Counted from the first letter of the stretch, positions 42,952-51,851 are shown. The stretch: 64,000 nucleotides of DNA from Mucilaginibacter sp. KACC 22063 (GCF_028736115.1 NZ_CP117877.1:4030001-4094000), one strand, 5' to 3'. Translations and numbers: made by a program. The notes: generated from the sequence alone by a model not told the origin.

Positions 42952-44208
42952 TCATTCCCCCGCACCTATCACATTTTGATACTTCGCTTCATCAAATTCC
43001 TTTTCGCTTTTAGCTATTACAACGCTTGCCAGTCCGTTGCCAATCACGTTGGTTAATGCCCGTGCCAGCGACATAAACCTGTCTACTCCCAACAAGATAG
43101 CCACACTTTCAACAGGAATTACTTTTATAGCCGTTAATGTAGATGTCAATACAATAAAACCGCTGCCTGTTACCCCTGCCGCTCCTTTGGAAGTAACCAT
43201 TAATATGCCGATGATGGTTAACTGCTGCCCTAATGAAAGTGGGATATGAAATACCTGCGCCAAAAATATAACCGACATGGAAAGATAGATAGTGGTACCA
43301 TCCAGGTTGAAGGAATATCCGGCTGGAATCACCAAGCCCACAACCGACTTGGCACAGCCGAACTTTTCCATCTTCTCCATCATGGCGGGTAATACCGGCT
43401 CTGATGATGAGGTACCGAATACGATCAGTATTTCCTGACGGATATATTTTAAATACTGCCATAAACTGATCTTATAGATAAGGCAGATGATATTCAACAC
43501 AACGAATATAAATAGCAGCATTGCCAGATAAACAGCGCCAAGCAGTTTAAGCATAGGTAGCAAGGTTGATATACCATAAGTGCCTACCGTAAAAGCCATC
43601 CCACCGAAAGCCCCTATGGGCGCCACCTTCATCACAATGTTCATGATGTTAAAAAACACTTTCGACAACCGCTCAATACCTTCTATTACAGGTTTTCCGC
43701 TATCCCCCATTTTGCTTAAACCATAACCGAACAAAATGGCAAAGAACAAAATCTGCAAAATATCGCCTTTGGCAAATGCCCCAATAACATTCTCGGGAAC
43801 GATATGTGCAAAGAAATCGCCCCAGTGCATATCAGCAGCCTGCGCCTTGTAAGTCGCCAATTTGGCATCGGCAGCTTTATTAACAGCAGCCACCACCATG
43901 CCTTCGCCGGGTTTAAGCACATTGGCCAGCACTACGCCCAGTACAAGCGCAAACGTGGTAACAATCTCGAAATATAAGATCGCTTTACCGCCTACCCTGC
44001 CCACCTTTTTCATATCGTTCATGCCGGCAATGCCCTGCACTATTACAAAAAATATGATGGGCGCGATCAGCATGGTAATCATGCTGATAAATACCTTACT
44101 TATGGTTTGCGCTGCAGGTGCAAAAGATTTAAAGTAGATACCTACCACCACGCCCAGCACAATGGCAATGACAACCTGAAAGGTAAGATTTGATAATAAG
44201 CGTTTCAT
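42952..44208 (-). CDS. Dicarboxylate/amino acid:cation symporter (DAACS family)
   Basis: A 418-residue inner-membrane transporter of the GltP/DctA family, coupling uptake of C4-dicarboxylates or Glu/Asp to H+ or Na+. It has about eight helices. The Ser-rich re-entrant hairpin is FGTSSSEPVLPAMMEKM. The NMDGT-like cation motif appears as FNLDGTTIYLSMSV, and the second hairpin as TSKGAAGVTGSGFIVL. LGVDRFMSLARALTNVIGNGLA holds substrate-binding Asp, Arg and Asn. The exact substrate is undetermined. It is divergent from leuS. Confidence 0.93.
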   Translation of the reverse strand: MKRLLSNLTFQVVIAIVLGVVVGIYFKSFAPAAQTISKVFISMITMLIAPIIFFVIVQGIAGMNDMKKVGRVGGKAILYFEIVTTFALVLGVVLANVLKPGEGMVVAAVNKAADAKLATYKAQAADMHWGDFFAHIVPENVIGAFAKGDILQILFFAILFGYGLSKMGDSGKPVIEGIERLSKVFFNIMNIVMKVAPIGAFGGMAFTVGTYGISTLLPMLKLLGAVYLAMLLFIFVVLNIICLIYKISLWQYLKYIRQEILIVFGTSSSEPVLPAMMEKMEKFGCAKSVVGLVIPAGYSFNLDGTTIYLSMSVIFLAQVFHIPLSLGQQLTIIGILMVTSKGAAGVTGSGFIVLTSTLTAIKVIPVESVAILLGVDRFMSLARALTNVIGNGLASVVIAKSEKEFDEAKYQNVIGAGE

Positions 44209-44320
44209 TTATCACAATGATACTTAAAAACTATCACTACTAAACAAGGCCGCCAATAGAATAACTACTGTTATAATCAAGGTTATTTCTTAATTTCGCG
44301 GAATTTTAGCGTGCATAAAT

Positions 44321-47300
44321 ATGGATTATCAGTTTAAAGATATCGAAAAGAAGTGGCAGCAATTCTGGGCCGAAAACCAAACATTTAAAGCCGACAATAA
44401 CTCGCCGAAACCTAAGTACTACGTGCTCGACATGTTTCCTTACCCATCAGGCGCGGGCTTACACGTTGGCCACCCGCTGGGTTATATCGCTTCTGATATT
44501 TTTGCACGTTACAAAAGGCTGCGTGGCTTTAACGTGTTGCATCCTATGGGGTATGATTCGTTTGGCTTACCTGCCGAGCAATATGCTATACAAACCGGGC
44601 AGCACCCTGCTATTACCACTGAAGATAACATTGCCACCTATCGCCGCCAGTTAGACCAGATCGGTTTCTCGTTCGACTGGAGCCGCGAGGTGCGCACCAG
44701 TTCGCCCGACTATTACAAGTGGACGCAGTGGATCTTTATGCAGCTGTTTAACTCGTGGTATAATAAAGCCGAAGAAAAGGCGGAGTCGGTTGAAACGCTG
44801 GTGAAGCACTTTGAAAACCATGGATCAAAAGGCATCAACGCCGTTTGCGACGAAGACATACTTACCTTTACTGCCGACGAGTGGAAGGCTTTATCTAATG
44901 CCGAGCAGCAAACCGAACTGTTAAAATACCGCCTTACCTACTTACGCGAAAGCACCGTTAACTGGTGCCCTGCCTTGGGTACCGTTTTAGCGAACGACGA
45001 AGTAAAAGATGGCTTCTCTGAACGCGGCGGCTACCCTGTTGAACAGAAAAAAATGATGCAATGGAGCATGCGCATCACCGCCTATGCCGAGCGCCTGTTA
45101 CAAGGCCTTGACACCATTGATTGGCCAGAGCCGCTGAAAGAAATGCAGCGCAACTGGATAGGCAAAAGTGTGGGAGCAAGTGTTAGGTTCCCGTTAGCTG
45201 AGGCAGGAGGTCAGACCTCTGGCAACTCGCAACAGTCAACTGAAAACTATATAGAGGTTTTCACCACCCGTGTTGATACCATTTTCGGGGTAACCTTTGT
45301 TGTAATTGCACCAGAACATGAACTGGTTGAGCAGTTAACCACACCTGAGCAGAAAGAAGCGGTTGAGGCTTACATTGCACAAACCAAAAAGAAATCGGAG
45401 CTTGACCGTATGGCCGATACCAAAACAGTATCGGGCGTATTTACGGGCAGCTATGTATTAAACCCGCTGAATAATGAGCGTATCCCGCTGTGGATTGCCG
45501 ACTATGTTTTGGCAGGCTATGGTACAGGCGCGGTAATGGCCGTACCATCGGGCGACCAGCGCGATTACCTTTTTGCCAAGCATTTCAATTTGCCGATCGT
45601 TCCGATCATTGATATTCAGAACATTGAAAAAGAGGCCGACCCAACCAAGGAAGGCAAATACATTAATTCTGACTTTATTAACGGCCTAAGCTATAAAGAA
45701 GCTACAGCAGCCGTTATTGCAAAACTTGAGCAACTGGGCGCTGGCAAGGCACGGGTAAATTTCCGCATGCGCGATGCCATTTTTGGCCGCCAGCGTTACT
45801 GGGGCGAACCTGTTCCGGTTTACTTTAAAGATGAGTTACCATACCTCATCGGCGAAAACGAACTACCCTTACTGCTACCCGAAGTTGATAAATACTTACC
45901 AACCGAAAGCGGCGAACCACCACTTGGCAGAGCAGCGGATTGGCATTATACCCTCTCTACTGGAGAGGGCCGGGATGAGGCTCTACCTTACGAACTAAGC
46001 ACTATGCCGGGTTGGGCTGGCAGCAGCTGGTACTGGTACCGTTATATGGACCCAAAAAACGAGAATGAGTTTGCATCGAAACGGGCTATTGATTACTGGA
46101 AAGATGTAGACTTATACATTGGCGGTTCTGAACATGCCACAGGCCACTTGCTGTATAGCCGTTTCTGGAACAAGTTTTTGAAGGACATGAACCTGGTGGT
46201 TGAAGAAGAGCCGTTTAAAAAGCTGATTAACCAGGGCATGATTCAGGGCAGATCAAACTTTGTTTATCGTTTGCAGAAAAATTTATTTTTTATTCAATCT
46301 GATAAAACCCCAAGCGACCAACAAATTTTTCTTTCTAAAGGACTTTTGAATAAATATCTTCAGAAGGAAAATAAACAAGAATTGTACGAGTTATTAAAGA
46401 AAATAGACAATGATTTTCCCACTTTGGAAGAAGCCGAAAAAGTACAAATTCCCGAGTTCGGATATTTTAATGGTCTTCACGTCGACGTAAACATCGTCGA
46501 TAATGATATTCTTGATATTCAAAAATTCAGAAAATGGAGACCGGAGTTTGAGAATGCTATTCTAATTCTAGAAGACGGTACTATCTCCTCCCCTTCTGGG
46601 GGAGGCCGGGAGGGGGCTTATATCTGCGGTGTCGAAGTTGAGAAAATGTCTAAATCCAAGTTTAACGTTGTTAACCCGGACGACATTATAGAACGTTATG
46701 GCGCCGATACGCTGCGAATGTATGAGATGTTTTTGGGTCCGCTTGAGCAAAGCAAGCCTTGGAATACCAACGGCATTGAGGGTGTGTTCAAATTCCTGCG
46801 TAAGTTTTGGCGTTTATTCCATAATGATGCATGGGAACTTAACGTAAGTAACGAGGCGCCAACTAAAGCCGAACTTAAAGCACTACATAAGATCATCCGT
46901 AAGGTAGAAGAAGATGTTGAGCGTTTTTCATTCAACACTTCAGTTTCCAGCTTTATGATTGCCGTTAACGAGCTTACCGACCTTAAATGTAATAAGCGCG
47001 CTATTTTGCAAGAAATGGTGATTATCCTTTCGCCTTATGCACCGCATATTTGCGAAGAACTTTGGACATTATTGGGTAACCCTGCAGGTGCATTATCATA
47101 CGCGGCTTACCCTAAATTTAATCCTGAGTATTTGGTCGAAGACGATTTTGCTTACCCGATCTCTATCAACGGTAAAACTAAAATGAACCTTAACATCCCG
47201 CTTTCATTTGAACCGAAAGACGTTGAGGCCTTTGTTTTAGCCAATGCCGACGTTCAAAAATACCTTGATGGCAAAGCCCCTAAAAAGGTTATTGTGGTTA

Positions 47301-47329
47301 AAGGCCGGATTGTCAACCTGGTGATATAA
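44321..47329 (+). CDS. leuS: Leucyl-tRNA synthetase with several in-frame insertions
   Basis: Class I aminoacyl-tRNA synthetase of 1002 residues, long compared with the 860-residue E. coli enzyme. Active-site motifs are intact: HVGHPLGY (HIGH type) near residue 48, the CP1 editing domain around residues 290-480 (VFTTRVDTIFGVTF, YGTGAVMAVPSGDQRD), MPGWAGSSWYWYRYM, and EKMSKS near residue 774. Four stretches look like additions: residues 294-307, 544-554 and 754-766, each made of intergenic-type repeat DNA, and an AT-rich segment of ~70 residues near 650-720. No frameshift or stop is present, so the gene is probably functional. Confidence 0.96.
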   Translation: MDYQFKDIEKKWQQFWAENQTFKADNNSPKPKYYVLDMFPYPSGAGLHVGHPLGYIASDIFARYKRLRGFNVLHPMGYDSFGLPAEQYAIQTGQHPAITTEDNIATYRRQLDQIGFSFDWSREVRTSSPDYYKWTQWIFMQLFNSWYNKAEEKAESVETLVKHFENHGSKGINAVCDEDILTFTADEWKALSNAEQQTELLKYRLTYLRESTVNWCPALGTVLANDEVKDGFSERGGYPVEQKKMMQWSMRITAYAERLLQGLDTIDWPEPLKEMQRNWIGKSVGASVRFPLAEAGGQTSGNSQQSTENYIEVFTTRVDTIFGVTFVVIAPEHELVEQLTTPEQKEAVEAYIAQTKKKSELDRMADTKTVSGVFTGSYVLNPLNNERIPLWIADYVLAGYGTGAVMAVPSGDQRDYLFAKHFNLPIVPIIDIQNIEKEADPTKEGKYINSDFINGLSYKEATAAVIAKLEQLGAGKARVNFRMRDAIFGRQRYWGEPVPVYFKDELPYLIGENELPLLLPEVDKYLPTESGEPPLGRAADWHYTLSTGEGRDEALPYELSTMPGWAGSSWYWYRYMDPKNENEFASKRAIDYWKDVDLYIGGSEHATGHLLYSRFWNKFLKDMNLVVEEEPFKKLINQGMIQGRSNFVYRLQKNLFFIQSDKTPSDQQIFLSKGLLNKYLQKENKQELYELLKKIDNDFPTLEEAEKVQIPEFGYFNGLHVDVNIVDNDILDIQKFRKWRPEFENAILILEDGTISSPSGGGREGAYICGVEVEKMSKSKFNVVNPDDIIERYGADTLRMYEMFLGPLEQSKPWNTNGIEGVFKFLRKFWRLFHNDAWELNVSNEAPTKAELKALHKIIRKVEEDVERFSFNTSVSSFMIAVNELTDLKCNKRAILQEMVIILSPYAPHICEELWTLLGNPAGALSYAAYPKFNPEYLVEDDFAYPISINGKTKMNLNIPLSFEPKDVEAFVLANADVQKYLDGKAPKKVIVVKGRIVNLVI
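45200..45241 (+). repeat. Repeat-like in-frame insert A inside leuS
   Basis: 42 bases (14 codons, EAGGQTSGNSQQST) containing the hairpin GAGGT-CAG-ACCTC and AACTCGCAAC. The latter is the exact complement of GTTGCGAGTT in the gene-free region at 55823-55832. It interrupts the junction FPLA...ENYIEVFTTR of the editing domain. Confidence 0.5.
45950..45982 (+). repeat. Palindromic element inserted in frame in leuS (insert B)
   Basis: 33 bases (11 codons, TLSTGEGRDEA). The hairpin CCCTCTCTACTGGAGAGGG (45951-45969) matches the intergenic element at 35869-35887 in 18 of 19 bases. The following CCGGGATGAGGC is the expected outer arm, complementary in type to GCCTCACCCC at 35791. It sits between WHY and LPYELSTMPGWAG. 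Confidence 0.8.
46580..46618 (+). repeat. Palindromic element inserted in frame in leuS (insert C)
   Basis: 39 bases (13 codons, TISSPSGGGREGA) with CCTCCCC-TTCT-GGGGGAGG followed by CCGGGAGGGGGC. It has the design of the CCCTCCC/GGGAGGG elements at 23071-23182. It splits the stretch ILEDG...YICGVEVEKMSKS just before the KMSKS loop. Confidence 0.7.
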
Positions 47330-47338
47330 ACATATAGA

Positions 47339-47363
47339 GGAGCAGCTAAATAGCTGCTCCTTT
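47339..47363 (+). terminator. Intrinsic terminator of leuS
   Basis: The perfect stem GGAGCAGCTA / TAGCTGCTCC with a 2-base loop, followed by TTT, starting 9 bases after the leuS stop. Confidence 0.8.
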
Positions 47364-47375
47364 CATTTAATACTT

Positions 47376-48074
47376 ATGGGTTTAGATAGCGTTGAACTTG
47401 TTGTATTAGTTGAACAGGCTTTTAATATTTCTATTCCGGATATTGAGGCTTCGAGAATCAGCACCGTTGGCGATTTCCATAATGTAGTTTGGGAAAAAAT
47501 TAAAAGCAACCAACAGTCGGCCTGCCATACCGCCCCTCTGTTCTACAAATTAAGATCTCATTTTGTGGAAATATTCCACATTGATCGTACTTCGTTTATT
47601 CCACAGGCAGATATTAATAATTTGATATCTCACAGAAATAGGCGCAAATTATGGAGACAATTACAAGAGGAATCATCATTGCAATTACCCAAATTCGTAT
47701 TATCATCAAAGCATAGGTTGATATTAAACTCTATAGGTGCATTATTAATAATAAGTTGCTTAATAACTTCCATAATTTTTTGCTTTAGTTATCGATATTC
47801 CAAATTTTGGCTGCTACTGCCATTTGTTGGCATTTCATTGACATCATTATTATCTAAAATATTTGATTCTTTACGGGTAATTGTAAAAGAAGTATCAGTC
47901 AGAGCATTTATAGAAAAGACGTTAGCTTTAAACATAACTACACTTAGCAAGAACGGTATAAACCGTGCCGAAATGGAATTAGTGATGAATCAATTAATTT
48001 CCGATATATCCGGTCTCGAGATCTCAGAAATCTACCCTTCTCAAAGAATCCATCAGGATTTAGGAATCGATTAA
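47376..48074 (+). CDS. Membrane protein with split acyl-carrier-protein-like ends
   Basis: A 232-residue protein. It begins MGLDSVELVVLVEQAFNISI and IPDIEASRISTVGDF, which correspond to helices II-IV of an acyl carrier protein, including the DS of the phosphopantetheine site (Ser5). It ends with LISDISGLEISEIYPSQRIH and QDLGID, which correspond to ACP helix I and the loop up to the DS motif. Between them are a cytoplasmic linker, two membrane helices (residues ~107-160) and another helical linker. With both ends on the same membrane face, the two parts could form one carrier fold, as in a circular permutation. The carrier function is inferred. Confidence 0.7.
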   Translation: MGLDSVELVVLVEQAFNISIPDIEASRISTVGDFHNVVWEKIKSNQQSACHTAPLFYKLRSHFVEIFHIDRTSFIPQADINNLISHRNRRKLWRQLQEESSLQLPKFVLSSKHRLILNSIGALLIISCLITSIIFCFSYRYSKFWLLLPFVGISLTSLLSKIFDSLRVIVKEVSVRAFIEKTLALNITTLSKNGINRAEMELVMNQLISDISGLEISEIYPSQRIHQDLGID

Positions 48075-48142
48075 TTTAGCGAAATGCGTTGTTTCGACAC
48101 AATGAATGATTATATTTAGTCACTCATTATAACCTAAGTACA

Positions 48143-49057
48143 ATGCTAAACAGAAGAAACTTTATCAAAGGGGCTGGTATGGCTGCACTTGGCAGCATGG
48201 CTTTGCCCAAAATGGCCTCTGCATTTCTTGCGCCCCAGCACACGCTTGGCGTACAATTGTTCACCTTTTTTGGTATTATAGACAAAGATGTGCCCGGCAC
48301 ACTTAAGAAGATCAGTGCTATTGGTTACCGCGAAATTGAATCGGCATACAGCCTAAAACCCGGTTACTACGGCGAAACACCGAAAGGATTTGCAGCGCTT
48401 TGCAAAAGTGAAGGACTAAGCTGGAGATCGCACCATGTACTTGGCGCACCTTTTAAAATGCCCGAAGGCAAATCCCTTAACGGCCCTGATGGTAAACCTC
48501 TAACATTTCCGCCGGTAAAAAACCTGCGCGAAAACGCACAGCAAATTGTTGACGAAGCTGCTGAAGGCGGCATACCTTACCTGGTTTGTGCCACTACACC
48601 TGTTGCTACTATCGACGAGATAAAGGCATCGATAGAAGTACTGCATAAAGCCGGCGAGCTTTGCAAAAAAGCAGGCCTGCAACTTTGCTACCATAACCAC
48701 GATATGGAGTTTGTAATGAAGGATGGCCAGTTACCCTATCAAATGCTGCTGGACGGCGTACCTGCCGACCTGCTCAAAATGGAGCTTGACCTGGCTTGGG
48801 TAACCAAAGCCGGTGTTGACCCGGTTGAAATGTTTAAGAAACATCCCGGCCGTTTCCCTCTGCTGCATATTAAAGATATCAGCGCCGACTTTAAAACCCT
48901 GCAGCCAGCCGGTACAGGCGTTGTAGATTTCAAACGCATTTTTGCCAACGCCAGCATTGGCGGCGCCAGGCATTTCTTTATTGAGCATGACATGCCAAAA
49001 GATGCCTTTGAAAGCATCCAGACAAGCTATACCAATCTCCGAAAAATGGGAATATAA
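48143..49057 (+). CDS. Tat-exported sugar phosphate isomerase/epimerase-like protein
   Basis: A 304-residue TIM-barrel protein of the AP endonuclease 2 / xylose isomerase-like superfamily. The signal LNRRNFIKGAGMAALGSMAL carries a twin-arginine motif, so it is folded in the cytoplasm and exported. Barrel motifs include YREIESAYSL, LCYHNHDMEFV, MELDLAWVTKAGVDPVEM, LLHIKDIS and HFFIEHDMP, whose Glu, Asp and His residues are placed as divalent-metal ligands. Related secreted Bacteroidota proteins act on sugars, but the substrate is unknown. Confidence 0.88.
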   Translation: MLNRRNFIKGAGMAALGSMALPKMASAFLAPQHTLGVQLFTFFGIIDKDVPGTLKKISAIGYREIESAYSLKPGYYGETPKGFAALCKSEGLSWRSHHVLGAPFKMPEGKSLNGPDGKPLTFPPVKNLRENAQQIVDEAAEGGIPYLVCATTPVATIDEIKASIEVLHKAGELCKKAGLQLCYHNHDMEFVMKDGQLPYQMLLDGVPADLLKMELDLAWVTKAGVDPVEMFKKHPGRFPLLHIKDISADFKTLQPAGTGVVDFKRIFANASIGGARHFFIEHDMPKDAFESIQTSYTNLRKMGI

Positions 49058-49065
49058 TCGCTCCG

Positions 49066-49096
49066 GAAAGCCTTGCAAATGCAGGGCTTTCTTTTT
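49066..49096 (+). terminator. Intrinsic terminator of the sugar isomerase-like gene
   Basis: The stem GAAAGCCTTGC / GCAGGGCTTTC (one G-T pair) with a 4-base loop and a run of T, 8 bases after the stop codon. Confidence 0.8.
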
Positions 49097-49244
49097 ATCG
49101 CTTCCTTTTTAATTTCCGGCTTTGTAACAAACACCTATACACAGTGTAACCTTCACACAATCAATACAATAATTTAAATATTTATTCACAATTGGTTGTA
49201 ACATTTACCTACTTTCGCCCTCTAATTCGAAAAATCATTACTAA

Positions 49245-51764
49245 ATGAGACGTATAGTTTTACTTTTTGCAATATTCTGTTCTGTTATATCTGCCAAAGC
49301 ACAAGTTGGTTTGGGCGGCGGATCGTCTGTTACAGGCCGTATCTCGGGTACTGTTACCGACTCCCTCTCAGGCAAACCACTTGACTATGCTACCGTAAGC
49401 TTATTCCGCAGCGGCGGTAAAGTTCCGCTTAACGGTGTGCTTACCGATGGCAAGGGTAACTTTAAACTGGATAACATTAAACCCGGTAATTATAAGTTAG
49501 CCATTACTTATATTGGCTATCCTACTAAAACGATTGACCCGGTAACTACTACCCCATCAAAACCGGATAAAAACGTAGGTACTGTGTTGGTATCGCCAAG
49601 TGCAAAAGCCCTTAAAGAGGTGGTAGTAACAGGCCAGGCGCCAGTTATTGAAACCAAGATTGACAAGATCGTTTACAATGCCGAAAAAGACATTACTACA
49701 ACCGGCGGTAACGCAACCGACGTGCTGCGTAAAGTACCGTTGGTATCTGTCGATTTAGATGGCAACGTATCTTTACGTGGTGATCAAAACGTGCGCGTAT
49801 TAATCAATGGTAAACCATCGGGTGCATTATCCACCAGCCTTGCCGATGTATTGCGTACTATCCCTGCCGATCAGATCAAAAACATCGAGGTGATCACTTC
49901 GCCATCAGCAAAATATGATGCTGAAGGCTCAGGCGGTATCATCAACATCATCACCAAAACTCGTGATGTATCAGGTCTTAACGGTTCTGTAAGCGGTGGT
50001 GTAGGTACACGCCAAAACAACGGTAACGTCAACTTAAACTATAAACATAACCGTTTAAGCTTATCAGCCAACGTTGGTAGCAACTATTCTTGGCCGCAAA
50101 CTTCACTGGTTGATTTCAACAGCACAGCAGGTTCGCTGGTACGTACACAAGAGTCACAGTCAAAAACTAAACGCTACGGTACTATCGGTTCTGTAAATGG
50201 TAATTATGACTTTAACGAGTTTAACAGCATCAACACTACTTTCCGTTTAAATGGCGGTGGTATGCGTAATGATGGTACTTCGATCAACACCAACAGCAGC
50301 TTTGCTACCAGCCCTACTTATAACAGCACCAACTACAGCAAAGGTACCTTCTCTGGTTTCGACTGGAATGCGGGTTATACCCATAAGTTCAAAAAGAAAG
50401 ATGAGGAACTTGACTTTGCAGGGCAATGGAGCCATAGCTCAGTAACCAGCGATTACAATACCATGTATAGCAATGTTGCAGCGGCTTATCTTAACCAAAC
50501 CCCTAATCAAATGGGCAGCAACGATGGTAAAAACGATGAGTATACCATCCAGGCTGACTATGCCCTACCAATTGGTAAAAGCATTAAACTGGAAGCAGGC
50601 GGCAAAAGCATTTTCCGCAGGCTGAACAGTAATTCAGAAGTTTTCAGGCAGCCGGGAAATGCAGGCCCATTCTTATTGAATGATACAGCATCATACCTGT
50701 ATGATTACAACCAGGACGTTTACGCAGGCTATACTGTATTAAGCTTCACCTTACCTAAAAACTATTCGTTACAGGTAGGTGCACGTGTGGAGAACACCCA
50801 GATTGACGGCGATCCTAACAACGCTACTCAGCCAAGCTTAAAACCGTTCAGCAACTCATACACTACATTTATTCCAAGCTTTATCTTGTCAAAACAGATT
50901 ACCGCTACACAAACTTTAAAGCTTACTTATAACAAACGTATTCAGCGCCCAAGCCTTCAGTTCTTAAATCCGTTTATTAACAAGGCCAACCCTGATAACC
51001 AGTCGGAAGGTAACCCTAACCTATCGCCTGAGATTACACAGAGCATCGAGTTAGGCTATACTACCTTCATCAAAAGTTCGGTAATTAACTTTTCGGTTTA
51101 TTACAAACACACCACCGACCTTATTGAGGGTATAGCTACCAACATTTTCGACCCGGATCTGGGCCGTAACATTACCCGTACCGATTATCAGAACATTGGT
51201 ACCAACAACTCTGTAGGCGCAAGTTTCTTCGGTTCGGTTAACCCGATCAAGATCCTTACCATCCGCGGTAGTATCAACGGCTATACCTACAACCCTACTG
51301 CAGGTTTGCAATCTATACAGCAAACAAGCAACGGTACATTCTTCCAGTACAATGCCTTCATGAGCGCATCACTGGCATTACAGCATGGCTTATCTATTGA
51401 AGGCTTTGGTGTATTCAACTCGCCACGCCGTACCATTCAGGGTAAGAATCCATCATTCAACCTGTTTGGCTTTGGTGTGAAGAAAGAAGTATTACCTAAG
51501 AAACTTACTTTGGGCTTAAACGCACTTTCTCCGTTCCAGAAATACCTGCACTTAAATTCAGATATCGCGGGTAACGGCTTCACCCAATCTCAGAAAATAT
51601 CATATCCTCTGCGTTCATTCGGTATATCAGTTATCTATAACTTTGGTAAGATCACTTATGGCCAGCAGCAAAAGAAAACCATCAATAATGACGACTTAAT
51701 GCAAGGCGATCAGAATGGTGGCGGCATGGGCAGCGGTGCCCCAGCCGGTGGTGGCAGAAACTAA
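49245..51764 (+). CDS. TonB-dependent outer-membrane receptor (outer membrane beta-barrel family)
   Basis: An 839-residue outer-membrane protein. After the signal peptide (IVLLFAIFCSVISAKAQ) comes a carboxypeptidase-regulatory-like domain (ISGTVTDSLSGKPLDYATVS). The plug domain has VVVTGQAPVIETKIDKIVYN and IEVITSPSAKYDAEGSGGII. The long barrel (about residues 245-800) contains NKRIQRPSLQFLNPF and NLSPEITQSIELGY. It lacks SusC length and a SusD partner, so it belongs to the CarboxypepD_reg-like receptor group without a nearby lipoprotein. The tail is Gly-rich. The ligand is unknown. Confidence 0.92.
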   Translation: MRRIVLLFAIFCSVISAKAQVGLGGGSSVTGRISGTVTDSLSGKPLDYATVSLFRSGGKVPLNGVLTDGKGNFKLDNIKPGNYKLAITYIGYPTKTIDPVTTTPSKPDKNVGTVLVSPSAKALKEVVVTGQAPVIETKIDKIVYNAEKDITTTGGNATDVLRKVPLVSVDLDGNVSLRGDQNVRVLINGKPSGALSTSLADVLRTIPADQIKNIEVITSPSAKYDAEGSGGIINIITKTRDVSGLNGSVSGGVGTRQNNGNVNLNYKHNRLSLSANVGSNYSWPQTSLVDFNSTAGSLVRTQESQSKTKRYGTIGSVNGNYDFNEFNSINTTFRLNGGGMRNDGTSINTNSSFATSPTYNSTNYSKGTFSGFDWNAGYTHKFKKKDEELDFAGQWSHSSVTSDYNTMYSNVAAAYLNQTPNQMGSNDGKNDEYTIQADYALPIGKSIKLEAGGKSIFRRLNSNSEVFRQPGNAGPFLLNDTASYLYDYNQDVYAGYTVLSFTLPKNYSLQVGARVENTQIDGDPNNATQPSLKPFSNSYTTFIPSFILSKQITATQTLKLTYNKRIQRPSLQFLNPFINKANPDNQSEGNPNLSPEITQSIELGYTTFIKSSVINFSVYYKHTTDLIEGIATNIFDPDLGRNITRTDYQNIGTNNSVGASFFGSVNPIKILTIRGSINGYTYNPTAGLQSIQQTSNGTFFQYNAFMSASLALQHGLSIEGFGVFNSPRRTIQGKNPSFNLFGFGVKKEVLPKKLTLGLNALSPFQKYLHLNSDIAGNGFTQSQKISYPLRSFGISVIYNFGKITYGQQQKKTINNDDLMQGDQNGGGMGSGAPAGGGRN

Positions 51765-51788
51765 AATTTTGATTGATTATAACACCCG

Positions 51789-51820
51789 GAAGCCTCATCA
51801 TTTATGATGGGGCTTCTTTA
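51789..51820 (+). terminator. Intrinsic terminator of the TonB receptor gene
   Basis: The stem GAAGCCTCATCA / TGATGGGGCTTC with a 4-base loop followed by TTTA, 24 bases after the stop codon. Confidence 0.8.
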
Positions 51821-51851
51821 TTTACGGCAACTTCAAGCTCACATAGTTTCC

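Noticed and set aside
44321..47329. leuS as a broken pseudogene
   Set aside because: Despite several insertions the frame is open from start to stop and the HIGH-type, editing and KMSKS motifs are all intact.
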